Below, piece by piece: positions 53,027-61,688 of a stretch of DNA of 64,000 nt. This DNA is from Lacrimispora celerecrescens (GTDB lineage Bacteria; Bacillota; Clostridia; Lachnospirales; Lachnospiraceae), in assembly GCF_000732605.1 (NCBI RefSeq), contig NZ_JPME01000015.1, positions 124,001-188,000 on the forward strand, in the 5' to 3' direction. Position 1 is the first letter of the stretch. Each line of letters starts with the position of its first letter. The notes beneath the pieces are model-generated. The model worked only from the letters and a program-made list of their open reading frames with translations. It did no database searches and was not told the origin of the DNA. The position numbers and the translations under genes were made by a program.

Positions 53027-54355
53027 ATGGATAAACAACACACTGCGGCGAAGAATGGAACCTTTGGTTCCAGGATCGGGTTTATTCTCGCTTCTGTCGG
53101 CTCTGCGGTAGGTATGGGAAACATCTGGATGTTTCCCTACCGCCTGGGCCAGTATGGGGGAGCTGCTTTTTTATTGGTGTATTTTGGCTTTGTGTTTTTG
53201 TTTGGTATGGTCGGGCTTTCCGGTGAGTTTGCCTTTGGAAGGCTGACAGGGACAGGACCTATTGGTTCTTACGACTATGCCATGAAGACCAGAGGAAAAA
53301 AAGGAGGCGCCTTTATTGGAGCAATTCCTTTGATCGGGTCTTTTGGCATTGCCATTGGCTATGCCATCATCGTAGGCTGGGTTCTTAAGTATTTATTCGG
53401 TTCCCTAAGCGGCGTTATGATGAATACGGAAGCAACGGAATACTTTTCCAGTATGACAGGAAAATTCGGCAGCGTACCCTGGCATTTCCTTGTGGTGGTC
53501 ATTACTGTGGCTGTGCTTGCAGGAGGTGTTTTAAAGGGGATTGAAAAAGTAAATGCAATCATGATGCCGTCTTTTTTTATCCTGTTTGCGATCATTGCGA
53601 TCCGGGTCTTTTTTCTTCCAGGTGCTCTGGCAGGCTATGAATACCTGCTGGTTCCCAGATGGGAGTACTTACTGAAGCCGGAAACCTGGGTGATGGCTAT
53701 GGGACAGGCATTCTTTTCCTTATCCATTACGGGCTCCGGAATGGTTATTTACGGAAGTTATCTGGATAAGAAAGAAGATATACCCAAGGCAGCCGTTACG
53801 ACTGCATTACTTGACACGGTTGCTGCCCTATTGGCTGGTTTCGCCATCATACCGGCGGTATTTGCTTTCCAGATGGACCCTGCAAGCGGTCCGCCTCTTA
53901 TGTTCATCACAGTACCAAAGGTCTTTTCCATGATTCCGGCAGGAAGATGGGTGGCAGTGCTGTTTTTCCTTTCTGTGCTGTTTGCAGGAGTCACTTCTCT
54001 GGTAAACATGCTTGAGGTGTGCTCAGAGGCTGTACAGACTCACTTGCATTTGTCCCGTAAAAAGGCTATCTTTTTGGTAGGAGCTGCGGTGTTTATTCCG
54101 GGACTCTTCATTGAATACGAGCCTTATATGGGATTCTTTATGGATCTGATTACAATATACGTAGTTCCCTTTGGAGCTGTTTTATGCTCTATTATGATTT
54201 ATTGGGTATTAAAAGATGGAAAGATTATGGAAGAATTAAACAGGGGAAGGAAGAAGCCTTTAGGGGCCGCTTATCTTTTTACTGCCAAATACGTCTATGT
54301 TTTCCTTGCTGCGTTAGTGTTCGCGCTTAGTATTCTATATAAAGGAATCGGATAA
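53027..54355 (+). CDS. Sodium-dependent transporter (NSS/SNF family)
   Basis: 442 residues, about 11-12 helices. The family start GTFGSRIGFILASVGSAVGM then GNIWMFPYRLGQYGGAAF contains the Na+ and substrate site of LeuT-type symporters. It probably imports an amino acid with sodium. The ATG has AAGGAAC upstream and lies 11 bp after the beta-helix gene. Confidence 0.93.
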   Translation: MDKQHTAAKNGTFGSRIGFILASVGSAVGMGNIWMFPYRLGQYGGAAFLLVYFGFVFLFGMVGLSGEFAFGRLTGTGPIGSYDYAMKTRGKKGGAFIGAIPLIGSFGIAIGYAIIVGWVLKYLFGSLSGVMMNTEATEYFSSMTGKFGSVPWHFLVVVITVAVLAGGVLKGIEKVNAIMMPSFFILFAIIAIRVFFLPGALAGYEYLLVPRWEYLLKPETWVMAMGQAFFSLSITGSGMVIYGSYLDKKEDIPKAAVTTALLDTVAALLAGFAIIPAVFAFQMDPASGPPLMFITVPKVFSMIPAGRWVAVLFFLSVLFAGVTSLVNMLEVCSEAVQTHLHLSRKKAIFLVGAAVFIPGLFIEYEPYMGFFMDLITIYVVPFGAVLCSIMIYWVLKDGKIMEELNRGRKKPLGAAYLFTAKYVYVFLAALVFALSILYKGIG

Positions 54356-54371
54356 AATAAAGTCAATAAGA

Positions 54372-54417
54372 AACGCGCTTTGAAGCGGCAGGATATGCCG
54401 GATCAAAGCGCGTTTTT
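54372..54417. terminator. Terminator between the transporter and upp
   Basis: Perfect 11-bp stem AACGCGCTTTG / CAAAGCGCGTT with an inner CGGC / GCCG hairpin, then TTTTTC. It separates convergent genes. Confidence 0.9.
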
Positions 54418-54436
54418 CGTGGTTCTTTGTAGAATG

Positions 54437-55078
54437 TTATTTTGTACCGAAGATTCTGTCTCCTGCATCTCCAAGACCAGGACAGATATAGGCGTTATCA
54501 TTTAACTGGCGGTCCAGATGTCCGATATAGATCTGTATGTCAGGATGTGCCTCACGAAGTCTCTTTAAGCCTTCCGGAGCAGCGATAATGGCCATGAATT
54601 TGATGTTTCTTCCGCCATGCTGTTTGATGAAATCCACAGCGGCTACTGCGGAACCGCCGGTTGCCAGCATGGGATCTGTCACAACAATGGTTCTCTGCTC
54701 GATTGGGCTTGGCAGCTTACAGTAGTATTCGTGAGGCTCATGGGTAACTTCATCCCGGTACAGACCGATGTGGCCTACCTTTGCTGAGGGAACCAAAGCC
54801 AGGATTCCGTTGACCATGCCCAGTCCTGCACGAAGGATCGGAACGACAGCCATTTTTTTGCCGGCAATCATAGGAGTCATGCAGGTCTCAATGGGAGTTT
54901 CCACCTCTACATCCTGTAAGGGGAGATCTCTTAAGGCCTCAAATCCCATCAGCATTGCGATTTCTTCGATGAGGGCACGGAACTCATTGGTGCCTGTCCT
55001 CTTATCTCTTAAAATAGAGATCTTGTGCTGAATAAGCGGGTGAGTAAAAACGGTTACATTGTCCATTGAAAAGTCCAT
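54437..55078 (-). CDS. upp: Uracil phosphoribosyltransferase
   Basis: 213 residues. The PRPP-binding motif is [19 protein letters not shown], and the C-terminal uracil loop is [17 protein letters not shown]. It salvages uracil to UMP. AAAGGA lies 12 bases before the ATG. The adjacent upstream gene on the same strand is a broken uracil permease, so import and salvage were once linked here. Confidence 0.97.
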   Translation of the reverse strand: MDFSMDNVTVFTHPLIQHKISILRDKRTGTNEFRALIEEIAMLMGFEALRDLPLQDVEVETPIETCMTPMIAGKKMAVVPILRAGLGMVNGILALVPSAKVGHIGLYRDEVTHEPHEYYCKLPSPIEQRTIVVTDPMLATGGSAVAAVDFIKQHGGRNIKFMAIIAAPEGLKRLREAHPDIQIYIGHLDRQLNDNAYICPGLGDAGDRIFGTK

Positions 55079-55098
55079 AATTGTTTTAAATCCTTTCT

Positions 55099-55507
55099 TT
55101 ATTCTCTTAGAGTATCAGGGGTTACCGGTAATATGAGGTTTATGAGAACAACGATTTGCTTTCCTTTAAAAGTTTTTCCATGCAACAGTACCGTTAGTCG
55201 TAATGTTCCTCCCAGGGCGAAAATAATTCCACCCTGTGCTAAAGGTACGTTTCCTGGGATCACGGTTCCTTCCGGCCGGATAACTGCGGTGGCAGCGGCC
55301 AGAAAAGCGAAGGAGGAACCAGGAAATACAGGAACCTTAAATTTAGTACAGCAGTGGAATATTAAGTTGCCGGCACCTGTGGAAAGTAATGCCAGCGATG
55401 GATTGTGACTTGTCAGTATGACTGTGCACGGTTACACCAAAGGCGGTGAACAGATGCTGGATACTGAGCAGATAATCTCGGGTGGTCAGTTTTTCGTTGT
55501 TACTCAT
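55099..55507 (-). pseudogene. uraA: Uracil/xanthine permease (NCS2, UraA-like) relic
   Basis: From ATG 55507 the frame reads MSNNEKLTTRDYLLSIQHLF, TAFGVTVHSHT and then needs a frameshift to continue LTSHNPSLALLSTGAGNLIF, KVPVFPGSSFAFLAAATAVI, AQGGIIFALGGTLRLTVLL and a stop at 55099. SIQHLFTAFGVTV and the PVF-GSSFAF block are NCS2 hallmarks. Complete permeases have more than 400 residues; about 135 remain, so most of the gene is deleted as well. Confidence 0.75.
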
Positions 55508-55578
55508 TTTTCTACCCCAATTCCTTTTATTTTCCGTCCTATTTTAACAGAGAACGAGGTAAAAGGCAACTATTTTTC

Positions 55579-56421
55579 CTATTTTGTCTCAGGAGTATAT
55601 TTTATTAGCGCAAAATCACCCAGACTATGGGGTACCGGAATGGAAATAATAATGGTGCCGCGATCTTCATAGCTAAAGGATTCCGGAAAGGCAGGAGTGT
55701 GGCCTGAAGATGCTGCCTCCATAGGAAAATCCGCTTTTTGGAACATCTTTGTATAGGTTTCCAGGCTGGTTTGAGCCAAATAAGGGATCAGGGCTTCCGT
55801 AAGTTCAGGAGTGGCATCATAGAGCTGACAGTCATCAGAACGGATGTATTCAGCCAGCGCATTGGGGTCCACATAATCCGTGAGGCTTAGATCCTTTGCC
55901 AGAGACAGATCAACCGTGTTAGTAAAAAACAAATTAATCGGATGCGCTGCACCATCCCCGGAAAAAAGTCCGGTATATACAACTGTGATGCGCTTCCTGT
56001 CTACCGAGTTTACTTTTGCTGTAAGAGAAAGGCTGTCCTTTTCCCCGCTGACAGAATAGGCTTTTAATATCTCAAGGGCATTGCTTTTTAACAGAGCATT
56101 GATTTTTTCTTCCATAGCACCATCATCCAATCCGGAGACGGCTGGATACTGAATGGAAACGTTTCCCTCCTTATAGGTGTGGAGGGCAGCAGTGATGCCG
56201 GCGGCAGAGGTGTTCGTGCCTGATTCCGTTTGCTGAGCCTGGGTATCCGGGTTTTCGATTTTTACAGGTTCTGATGCTTCTGTGGCAGCGGACATGGTTT
56301 CTCCGGATGCAGCGGCGGAGGTGGCAGGTAAGTCGGTTTTAACATAATTCTTTTGCCCGCAGCCGCTTAAAAAAAGGGTGCAGCCGATGAAAAGGGCTGG
56401 GATAACATTATTTCGTTTCAT
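55579..56421 (-). CDS. Lipoprotein with DUF3298/PdaC-like domain
   Basis: 280 residues. Lipobox LSGC with C21, a Ser/Thr/Ala/Glu linker to about residue 75, then a domain beginning YKEGNVSIQYPAVSGLDDGA and ending GTIIISIPVPHSLGDFALIK. This resembles DUF4163/DUF3298 proteins such as the RsiV extracytoplasmic region. It is probably anchored on the outer face of the membrane. Ligand unknown. GGGAGG precedes the ATG. Confidence 0.75.
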   Translation of the reverse strand: MKRNNVIPALFIGCTLFLSGCGQKNYVKTDLPATSAAASGETMSAATEASEPVKIENPDTQAQQTESGTNTSAAGITAALHTYKEGNVSIQYPAVSGLDDGAMEEKINALLKSNALEILKAYSVSGEKDSLSLTAKVNSVDRKRITVVYTGLFSGDGAAHPINLFFTNTVDLSLAKDLSLTDYVDPNALAEYIRSDDCQLYDATPELTEALIPYLAQTSLETYTKMFQKADFPMEAASSGHTPAFPESFSYEDRGTIIISIPVPHSLGDFALIKYTPETK

Positions 56422-56561
56422 AGGATTACCTCCCTTTTGTATTGTGGATTTTTCTACAGTATATCACAAATATAGCAGATGTGCCTGTGATTTCCGTCGA
56501 ATTAAGAAAAATATAGGAAAATTTTAGAAGTAAAGCTGCGAAGATGTACAAGACGCAGAAT

Positions 56562-56609
56562 AGAGAAAAGGCTCTGGAAAACTGAACTTTTTCAGCTTTC
56601 CAGAGCCTT
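56562..56609 (-). terminator. Terminator of tRNA-Leu
   Basis: AAGGCTCTGGAAA / TTTCCAGAGCCTT (13 bp) with an inner CTGAA / TTCAG stem; the minus strand runs into TTTTCTC. Confidence 0.85.
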
Positions 56610-56629
56610 GCTCCCTGCCAAGGGTGTAG

Positions 56630-56712
56630 TGCCGGCAGTGGGACTTGAACCCACACGATGTTGCCATCAACGGATTTTGAGTCCGCCTCGTCTGCCATTC
56701 CGACATGCCGGC
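56630..56712 (-). tRNA. tRNA-Leu (CAA)
   Basis: 83 nt, type II with a long variable arm (GATGGCAACATC). Acceptor GCCGGCA / TGCCGGC with discriminator A, anticodon stem GCGGA/TCCGT, loop CTCAAAA with anticodon CAA. Confidence 0.95.
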
Positions 56713-56731
56713 CTTTCTTACAACGCTCATT

Positions 56732-56760
56732 ATTTTATCATAGGATTTTCCATTTGGCAA
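56732..56760 (-). promoter_or_regulatory. Promoter of tRNA-Leu
   Basis: Minus strand: TTGCCA, 17-base spacer, TAAAAT. Confidence 0.75.
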
Positions 56761-56845
56761 GTGTTTTTTTGCGATTATTAAATTGAAAATGAGTTAAATA
56801 TATTGTATGATAGACAAAAGATGTAATTAAGGAGGTGTCTGGACC

Positions 56846-57193
56846 ATGACATGTAAGGAAGCAGAACGTCTGGTCATGCCATACATCAATGATGAATTGA
56901 CAGATGAAGAGTTAAGTAAATTTCTGGAACATATGGAGTCCTGTCCGGATTGCCGGGAGGAACTGGAAATATACTTTACTGTGGACGTGGGAATCAGGCA
57001 GCTGGATTCCGAAACAGGGAATTATAATATAAAAGGAGCGCTGGAGGCAACCATAGAGCAGTCCAGACAAAGGCTTCAGGTTATACAGTGCATTAAAATT
57101 GCCAGGTATGCGGTGGCTACGATAAGTGTAATGGCACTGTTTCTCACGGTCCTTCTGCAATGCCGGATCTGGTTGCAGTGGGGCTTACTATGA
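56846..57193 (+). CDS. Anti-sigma-factor-like zinc-finger membrane protein
   Basis: 115 residues. The zf-HC2 pattern is TCKEAERLV then HMESCPDCREEL (HxxxCxxC). A single membrane helix lies near the C-terminus (YAVATISVMALFLTVLLQC). Such proteins usually bind and inhibit an ECF sigma factor, but none is adjacent. AAGGAGGTG precedes the ATG. polA follows after about 70 bp. Confidence 0.8.
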   Translation: MTCKEAERLVMPYINDELTDEELSKFLEHMESCPDCREELEIYFTVDVGIRQLDSETGNYNIKGALEATIEQSRQRLQVIQCIKIARYAVATISVMALFLTVLLQCRIWLQWGLL

Positions 57194-57265
57194 TGGGAGA
57201 ACGTGCACAATGGGTATACCGGGTATACCTTTATGCCCAAAGAGCATGGGCAGGAAAGAGGTAAC

Positions 57266-59818
57266 ATGAATAGAAAAAATATAGTTTTAGTAGATGGAAG
57301 CAGTATGCTAAGGAACGCTTTTTTTGGACTTCCTTCCAATGGAGCGAGAGGCATTCAAAATCTGATCTTAAAGCTTTTAGAGTCAAAAGAAGCGGACTTT
57401 CTGGCTGTGGCCTTTGATTCCAAAACAGAAGGCAGCTGTAAGGAGATGTATAAAAACACAGCGGTGTATGAAGGGCTATTAAAGGAGGAAGAGCGCTTAA
57501 GGGAGGCGTTGGTTTCTCTGGATATTCCTGTTTTGGATAAGGAAGGATATGCTTCCGCCGATATTCTGGCTTCACTGGCAAAAAGGTGCCAGGAAGAAGA
57601 GGGGGAAATTCTGCTTCTGTCTGGGGAACGAAAGCTTTTGCAGGCAGTGGAAGAGCATGTGACCCTTAAGATTCCGGTTGTTAAAGAAGGAGGGCTGGAG
57701 TTTAAGTCCTACTCCGTAGAGCTTATACGGGAAGAATTTGGCCTGGAGCCGGAGTCCCTGGCCGGAGTCTTTGCACTGGCCGGTGATTGGGGGATAGGTG
57801 ATAAAACTGCCTGTCAATTAATAAGGGAGTATCACAACGTAGAAAATATTTATGACCACATAGAAGAAATAGGATCTCAGAGAATCAAAGAGGCGCTTAC
57901 CGGGAATCAGGAAGCGGTAAAGCAGCAGGAAGAATTTGCTTCTCTTCGAAGGGATTGCGATATCCACCTGGATTACACGAAAACTATTGAGCAGGCAGAG
58001 ATTCAGAAAATTATTGATATGGATTTCGTTCCGGCTGTTTTCCCTGGAGAGGGTGAGGAACCGTCCTTGGAATCTGGTTTTCATGCCGTAACAGACCTTT
58101 CGGAAGCTGAAACCATATTCTTAAAGTGCGGGGAGGGGTGCCGGCTGGGGCTTCAGCTGGTGGTTGAGGACAAGGCTGTGTCAGCCCTGTCACTTTGCCT
58201 CAGTGAGACGGAGTGCTACTGCTTCATTCCTGCAGGGGAACTTAGTCCGCAATATCTGGCAGAGAAAGCAGAGGAAATTTGTAAAAGAGCAGGACGGACA
58301 ACCGTCCTTCACTTAAAGAGCCAGCTGGCGTTTTTAAAGCTTACGCTGGATAGTCCGGTATTTGATGCAGGAGTTGCCGGATATCTCTTGGATCCGTTAA
58401 AGGATTCCTATGAATACAATGATCTGGCGGAGGATTACTTAGATCTCTCCATCCCGTCAAAAACAGAACTTATAGGAAAAAGCTCCTTTAAACGTGCTCT
58501 GGAAGAAAACAGGGAAAAAGCTGTTTCCTGCATTTGCTATATGTCTTATGTTGCCTTAAAATGCCATGACCTGCTTCACGAGTCATTGGTAAAGGAGAGC
58601 ATGGATAAGCTGTTTTATGAGATCGAAATGCCATTGATCTACAGCCTGTTTCACATGGAAGAAGCAGGAATCCGTGTGGAAAGGGAACGCTTGAAGGAAT
58701 ATGGTGATCGCTTAAAGGTCCGCATTGCGGAGCTGGAGCAGAAGATATATGAAGAAACAGGAGAAACCTTTAATATCAATTCTCCTAAGCAGTTGGGAGA
58801 AGTTCTCTTTGACCGTATGAAGATTCCGGGAGGGAAAAAGACAAAAACCGGTTATTCAACGGCAGCGGATGTATTGGAAAAGCTGGCGCCTGACTGGCCT
58901 GCGGTCAACTTAATTCTAGATTACAGACAGCTGACGAAATTAAATTCTACCTACGCGGACGGGTTGGCAGCTTATATTGGGCCGGATGAGAGGATTCACG
59001 GAACCTTTAACCAAACCATTACGGCTACGGGAAGAATCAGCAGCACAGAGCCTAATTTACAGAATATTCCGGTCCGCGTGGAGTTGGGAAGGGAAATCAG
59101 GAAAGTTTTTGTACCTCAGGAGGGCTGCCGGTTTGTTGATGCGGACTATTCTCAGATTGAACTGAGAGTGCTGGCTCATATGTCAGGGGACCAGCGTCTG
59201 ATTGATGCTTACCGACAGGCCGAGGATATCCATGCCATCACGGCTTCCCAGGTGTTTCATGTACCCCTAAATGAGGTGACTCCGCTTCAGAGAAGGAACG
59301 CAAAGGCCGTTAACTTTGGTATTGTATATGGGATCAGCTCCTTTGGACTGAGCGAGGGCTTAAGCATTACCAGAAAAGAAGCTTCGGAATATATCAGCAA
59401 ATATTTTGAAACCTATCCGGGTGTGAAGACGTTTTTAGACGACCTTGTATCTGAGGCGAAAGAACAGGGCTATGCGGTCAGCATGTTTGGCAGACGCCGT
59501 CCCGTTCCTGAGTTAAAATCCTTAAACTTCATGCAGCGCTCCTTTGGAGAGCGGGTCGCCATGAATTCACCGATCCAGGGTACTGCGGCAGATATTATTA
59601 AGATTGCTATGATCCGGGTGGACAATGCCCTAAGAAAACAGGGATTAAAGTCCAGGATCGTCCTTCAGGTTCATGATGAGCTTCTCATTGAAGCATATCA
59701 GAATGAGGTTGATAAGGTAAAAGAGCTTCTTGCGGAAGAAATGAAACATGCAGCGAACCTTGCAGTGTCCCTCGAGGTAGAGGCCAATGTAGGTGACTCC
59801 TGGTTTGATGCAAAGTAA
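57266..59818 (+). CDS. polA: DNA polymerase I
   Basis: 850 residues from ATG 57266 (AAGAGGT upstream; an in-frame ATG at 57203 is unlikely). The polymerase domain is intact: motif A DADYSQIELRVLAHMSGDQR, motif B RRNAKAVNFGIVYGIS, motif C LQVHDELLIE. The 5'-nuclease domain is present but unusual. It keeps LVDGSS and AFDS, while the usual EADD reads ASAD, the TGDKD site reads SGERK, and the GDSSDN-IPG loop is shortened to AGDWGIGDKTA. The 3'-5' exonuclease region also lacks its acidic residues, as in Bacillus. It would fill gaps but probably not remove primers. Confidence 0.95.
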   Translation: MNRKNIVLVDGSSMLRNAFFGLPSNGARGIQNLILKLLESKEADFLAVAFDSKTEGSCKEMYKNTAVYEGLLKEEERLREALVSLDIPVLDKEGYASADILASLAKRCQEEEGEILLLSGERKLLQAVEEHVTLKIPVVKEGGLEFKSYSVELIREEFGLEPESLAGVFALAGDWGIGDKTACQLIREYHNVENIYDHIEEIGSQRIKEALTGNQEAVKQQEEFASLRRDCDIHLDYTKTIEQAEIQKIIDMDFVPAVFPGEGEEPSLESGFHAVTDLSEAETIFLKCGEGCRLGLQLVVEDKAVSALSLCLSETECYCFIPAGELSPQYLAEKAEEICKRAGRTTVLHLKSQLAFLKLTLDSPVFDAGVAGYLLDPLKDSYEYNDLAEDYLDLSIPSKTELIGKSSFKRALEENREKAVSCICYMSYVALKCHDLLHESLVKESMDKLFYEIEMPLIYSLFHMEEAGIRVERERLKEYGDRLKVRIAELEQKIYEETGETFNINSPKQLGEVLFDRMKIPGGKKTKTGYSTAADVLEKLAPDWPAVNLILDYRQLTKLNSTYADGLAAYIGPDERIHGTFNQTITATGRISSTEPNLQNIPVRVELGREIRKVFVPQEGCRFVDADYSQIELRVLAHMSGDQRLIDAYRQAEDIHAITASQVFHVPLNEVTPLQRRNAKAVNFGIVYGISSFGLSEGLSITRKEASEYISKYFETYPGVKTFLDDLVSEAKEQGYAVSMFGRRRPVPELKSLNFMQRSFGERVAMNSPIQGTAADIIKIAMIRVDNALRKQGLKSRIVLQVHDELLIEAYQNEVDKVKELLAEEMKHAANLAVSLEVEANVGDSWFDAK

Positions 59819-59851
59819 AATACCTCGCAGCAGGCTACAACGTATTATATG

Positions 59852-59898
59852 GGCCGCCGCCAGATGGTCATGCAGGCATGTCCGTTTGGCTTGCGGCC
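59852..59898 (+). repeat. Long imperfect hairpin between polA and coaE
   Basis: GGCCGC-C-GCCA ... GGTCATGC-AG-GCATGTCC ... TGGC-TT-GCGGCC: 6, 4 and 8 pairs with short internal loops, followed by TTT. It could be a weak terminator or a palindromic repeat of the kind seen between rseP and ispG. Confidence 0.5.
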
Positions 59899-59926
59899 TT
59901 TACGAGAATAAAGGGTTGGTGACAGG

Positions 59927-60508
59927 ATGAGAGTGATTGGATTGACCGGAGGAGTCGGAGCCGGAAAAAGTCTGGTTCTTTCCATTTTAAAAGAGACGTA
60001 CGGTGCGGAAGTAATCAAAGCGGATGAAGTGGCCCATGAGCTCATGGAGCCGGGAGAAGAAGGCTATCTGGCTGTTAAATCAGCCTTGGGGGAAGACCTT
60101 CTAAACCCCGATGGAACCATTGACCGTAAGGCTTTGGCCGCACGCATCTTTCAGGATGACAGGGCAAGAAAAACCGTAGATGGAATCATTCACCCTATGG
60201 TATGGAAAACCATCAGGGATAAAATTGCTACTTCCCAAGCAGGGCTTATTGTGGTAGAATTTGCAATTATGGACGAAAAAATGGATGACAGCTGGGAGGA
60301 AATGTGGTACGTCCGTGCATCAAAGGAGAACCGGATCCGCCGTTTGGAGGAAAACAGGGGCTATACGAGAGAGCATTCGGAACGTATTATAGCGAGTCAG
60401 GCCTCTGAATCTGAGTTTTTAAACCGCTGTACGCGGGTGATTGAAAATAACGGCTCCATGGAAGATGTAAAACGCCAGCTGGCTGAAATATTGAGAAGTA
60501 GAGGGTAA
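59927..60508 (+). CDS. coaE: Dephospho-CoA kinase
   Basis: 193 residues. P-loop GGVGAGKS at residues 8-15, then VIKADEVAHELMEPGE and DGIIHPMVWK, typical of CoaE. It phosphorylates dephospho-CoA, the last step of coenzyme A synthesis. The start follows GGTGACAGG. The polA-coaE order is common in Firmicutes. Confidence 0.95.
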   Translation: MRVIGLTGGVGAGKSLVLSILKETYGAEVIKADEVAHELMEPGEEGYLAVKSALGEDLLNPDGTIDRKALAARIFQDDRARKTVDGIIHPMVWKTIRDKIATSQAGLIVVEFAIMDEKMDDSWEEMWYVRASKENRIRRLEENRGYTREHSERIIASQASESEFLNRCTRVIENNGSMEDVKRQLAEILRSRG

Positions 60509-60556
60509 CACCCTGCGGGAATGTTCCCCAAAAAGCAGGTCTGAAAAGAGGATAAT

Positions 60557-61354
60557 ATGAGATTGGTAAGTATTGCAAGCGGAAGCAGCGGAAACTGCAT
60601 TTATGTGGGTTCCGAAACCACGCATATCCTGGTGGATGCCGGGATAAGCAACAAACGGATTGAACAGGGGTTAAATGAAATCGGAGTAAAGGGCAGTGAA
60701 CTGACAGGGATCGTCATTACCCATGAACATTCCGACCATACGAAAGGACTGGGAGTACTGGCCAGGAAATATGGGGTTCCTATTTATGGAACCAGTGAGA
60801 CCTTAGAAGAGATATCAAAGCAGAAGTATCTGGGAGAATACCCCAGGGAATTATTTTGTGCCATCAGGCCTGACGTGGATTTTAATGTTGGGGATCTGGA
60901 AGTAAAGCCATTTTCCATTGATCACGATGCGGTGAAGCCTGTGGCTTACCGGATCCAGCATGGCCGCAAGTCTGTTGCGGTTGCCACGGATATGGGGCAT
61001 TACGACCAGTATATTATTGAGCATCTTCAGGGACTTGATGCAGTACTTATTGAGTCCAATCACGATGTAAATATGTTGCAGGCAGGGCCTTATCCCTACT
61101 ATTTAAAACGCCGGATCCTTGGGGATCACGGACACCTTTCCAATGAGAATGCAGGGCGGCTATTATGCTGTATTCTTCATGAAAACTTAAAGAAGATTCT
61201 GCTTGGTCACTTGAGCAAAGAGAACAATTATGAAGAGCTTGCTTATGAGACGGTAAGACTTGAGATTACAGAAGGAGATAATCCATTTAAGGCATCGGAT
61301 TTTTCCATTGCGGTTGCAAAAAGGGATCAGATGTCAGAGATTATTACGATATAA
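60557..61354 (+). CDS. MBL-fold metallohydrolase, WalJ/YycJ family
   Basis: 265 residues. The zinc motif HxHxDH is seen in IVITHEHSDHTKGLGVLARK, with later metal ligands in VAVATDMGHYD and ILLGHLSKENN. The opening RLVSIASGSSGNCIYVGSE is typical of YycJ/WalJ, a 5'-3' DNA exonuclease-like family linked to mismatch repair and cell-wall control in Bacillus. No walRK genes are adjacent, so the symbol is left empty. Confidence 0.88.
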   Translation: MRLVSIASGSSGNCIYVGSETTHILVDAGISNKRIEQGLNEIGVKGSELTGIVITHEHSDHTKGLGVLARKYGVPIYGTSETLEEISKQKYLGEYPRELFCAIRPDVDFNVGDLEVKPFSIDHDAVKPVAYRIQHGRKSVAVATDMGHYDQYIIEHLQGLDAVLIESNHDVNMLQAGPYPYYLKRRILGDHGHLSNENAGRLLCCILHENLKKILLGHLSKENNYEELAYETVRLEITEGDNPFKASDFSIAVAKRDQMSEIITI

Positions 61355-61376
61355 TCTAATGAAGAGGAGAAAAATT

Positions 61377-61649
61377 ATGAACAAAACGATTATTACAGTA
61401 GTTGGGAAAGACACCGTAGGGATTATAGCAAAGATTTGTACTTATTTAGCAAGCAACCAGGTGAACATATTGGATATTTCCCAGACCATTGTCCAGGGCT
61501 TCTTTAACATGATGATGATCGTGGATATCAATGATGCAACAAAACCTTTTGGTGAGTTGTCTGACGAGCTGGAACAGATTGGCGATGAAATCGGAGTAAA
61601 GGTAAAATGCCAGCGTGAGGAAATTTTTACCAGCATGCACCGTATCTGA
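61377..61649 (+). CDS. ACT-domain protein (UPF0237)
   Basis: 90 residues from ATG 61377 with GAGGAG upstream. A single ACT fold (TIITVVGKDTVGIIAKICTY, LASNQVNILDISQTIVQGFF). ACT domains bind amino acids. This stand-alone type commonly lies before the PFL/DUF711 gene, as here, 39 bp apart, so the two probably work together. Confidence 0.93.
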   Translation: MNKTIITVVGKDTVGIIAKICTYLASNQVNILDISQTIVQGFFNMMMIVDINDATKPFGELSDELEQIGDEIGVKVKCQREEIFTSMHRI

Positions 61650-61688
61650 TGACAAGTTCAAGGCACAAGAAAAGGATGGGTTCCCGAT

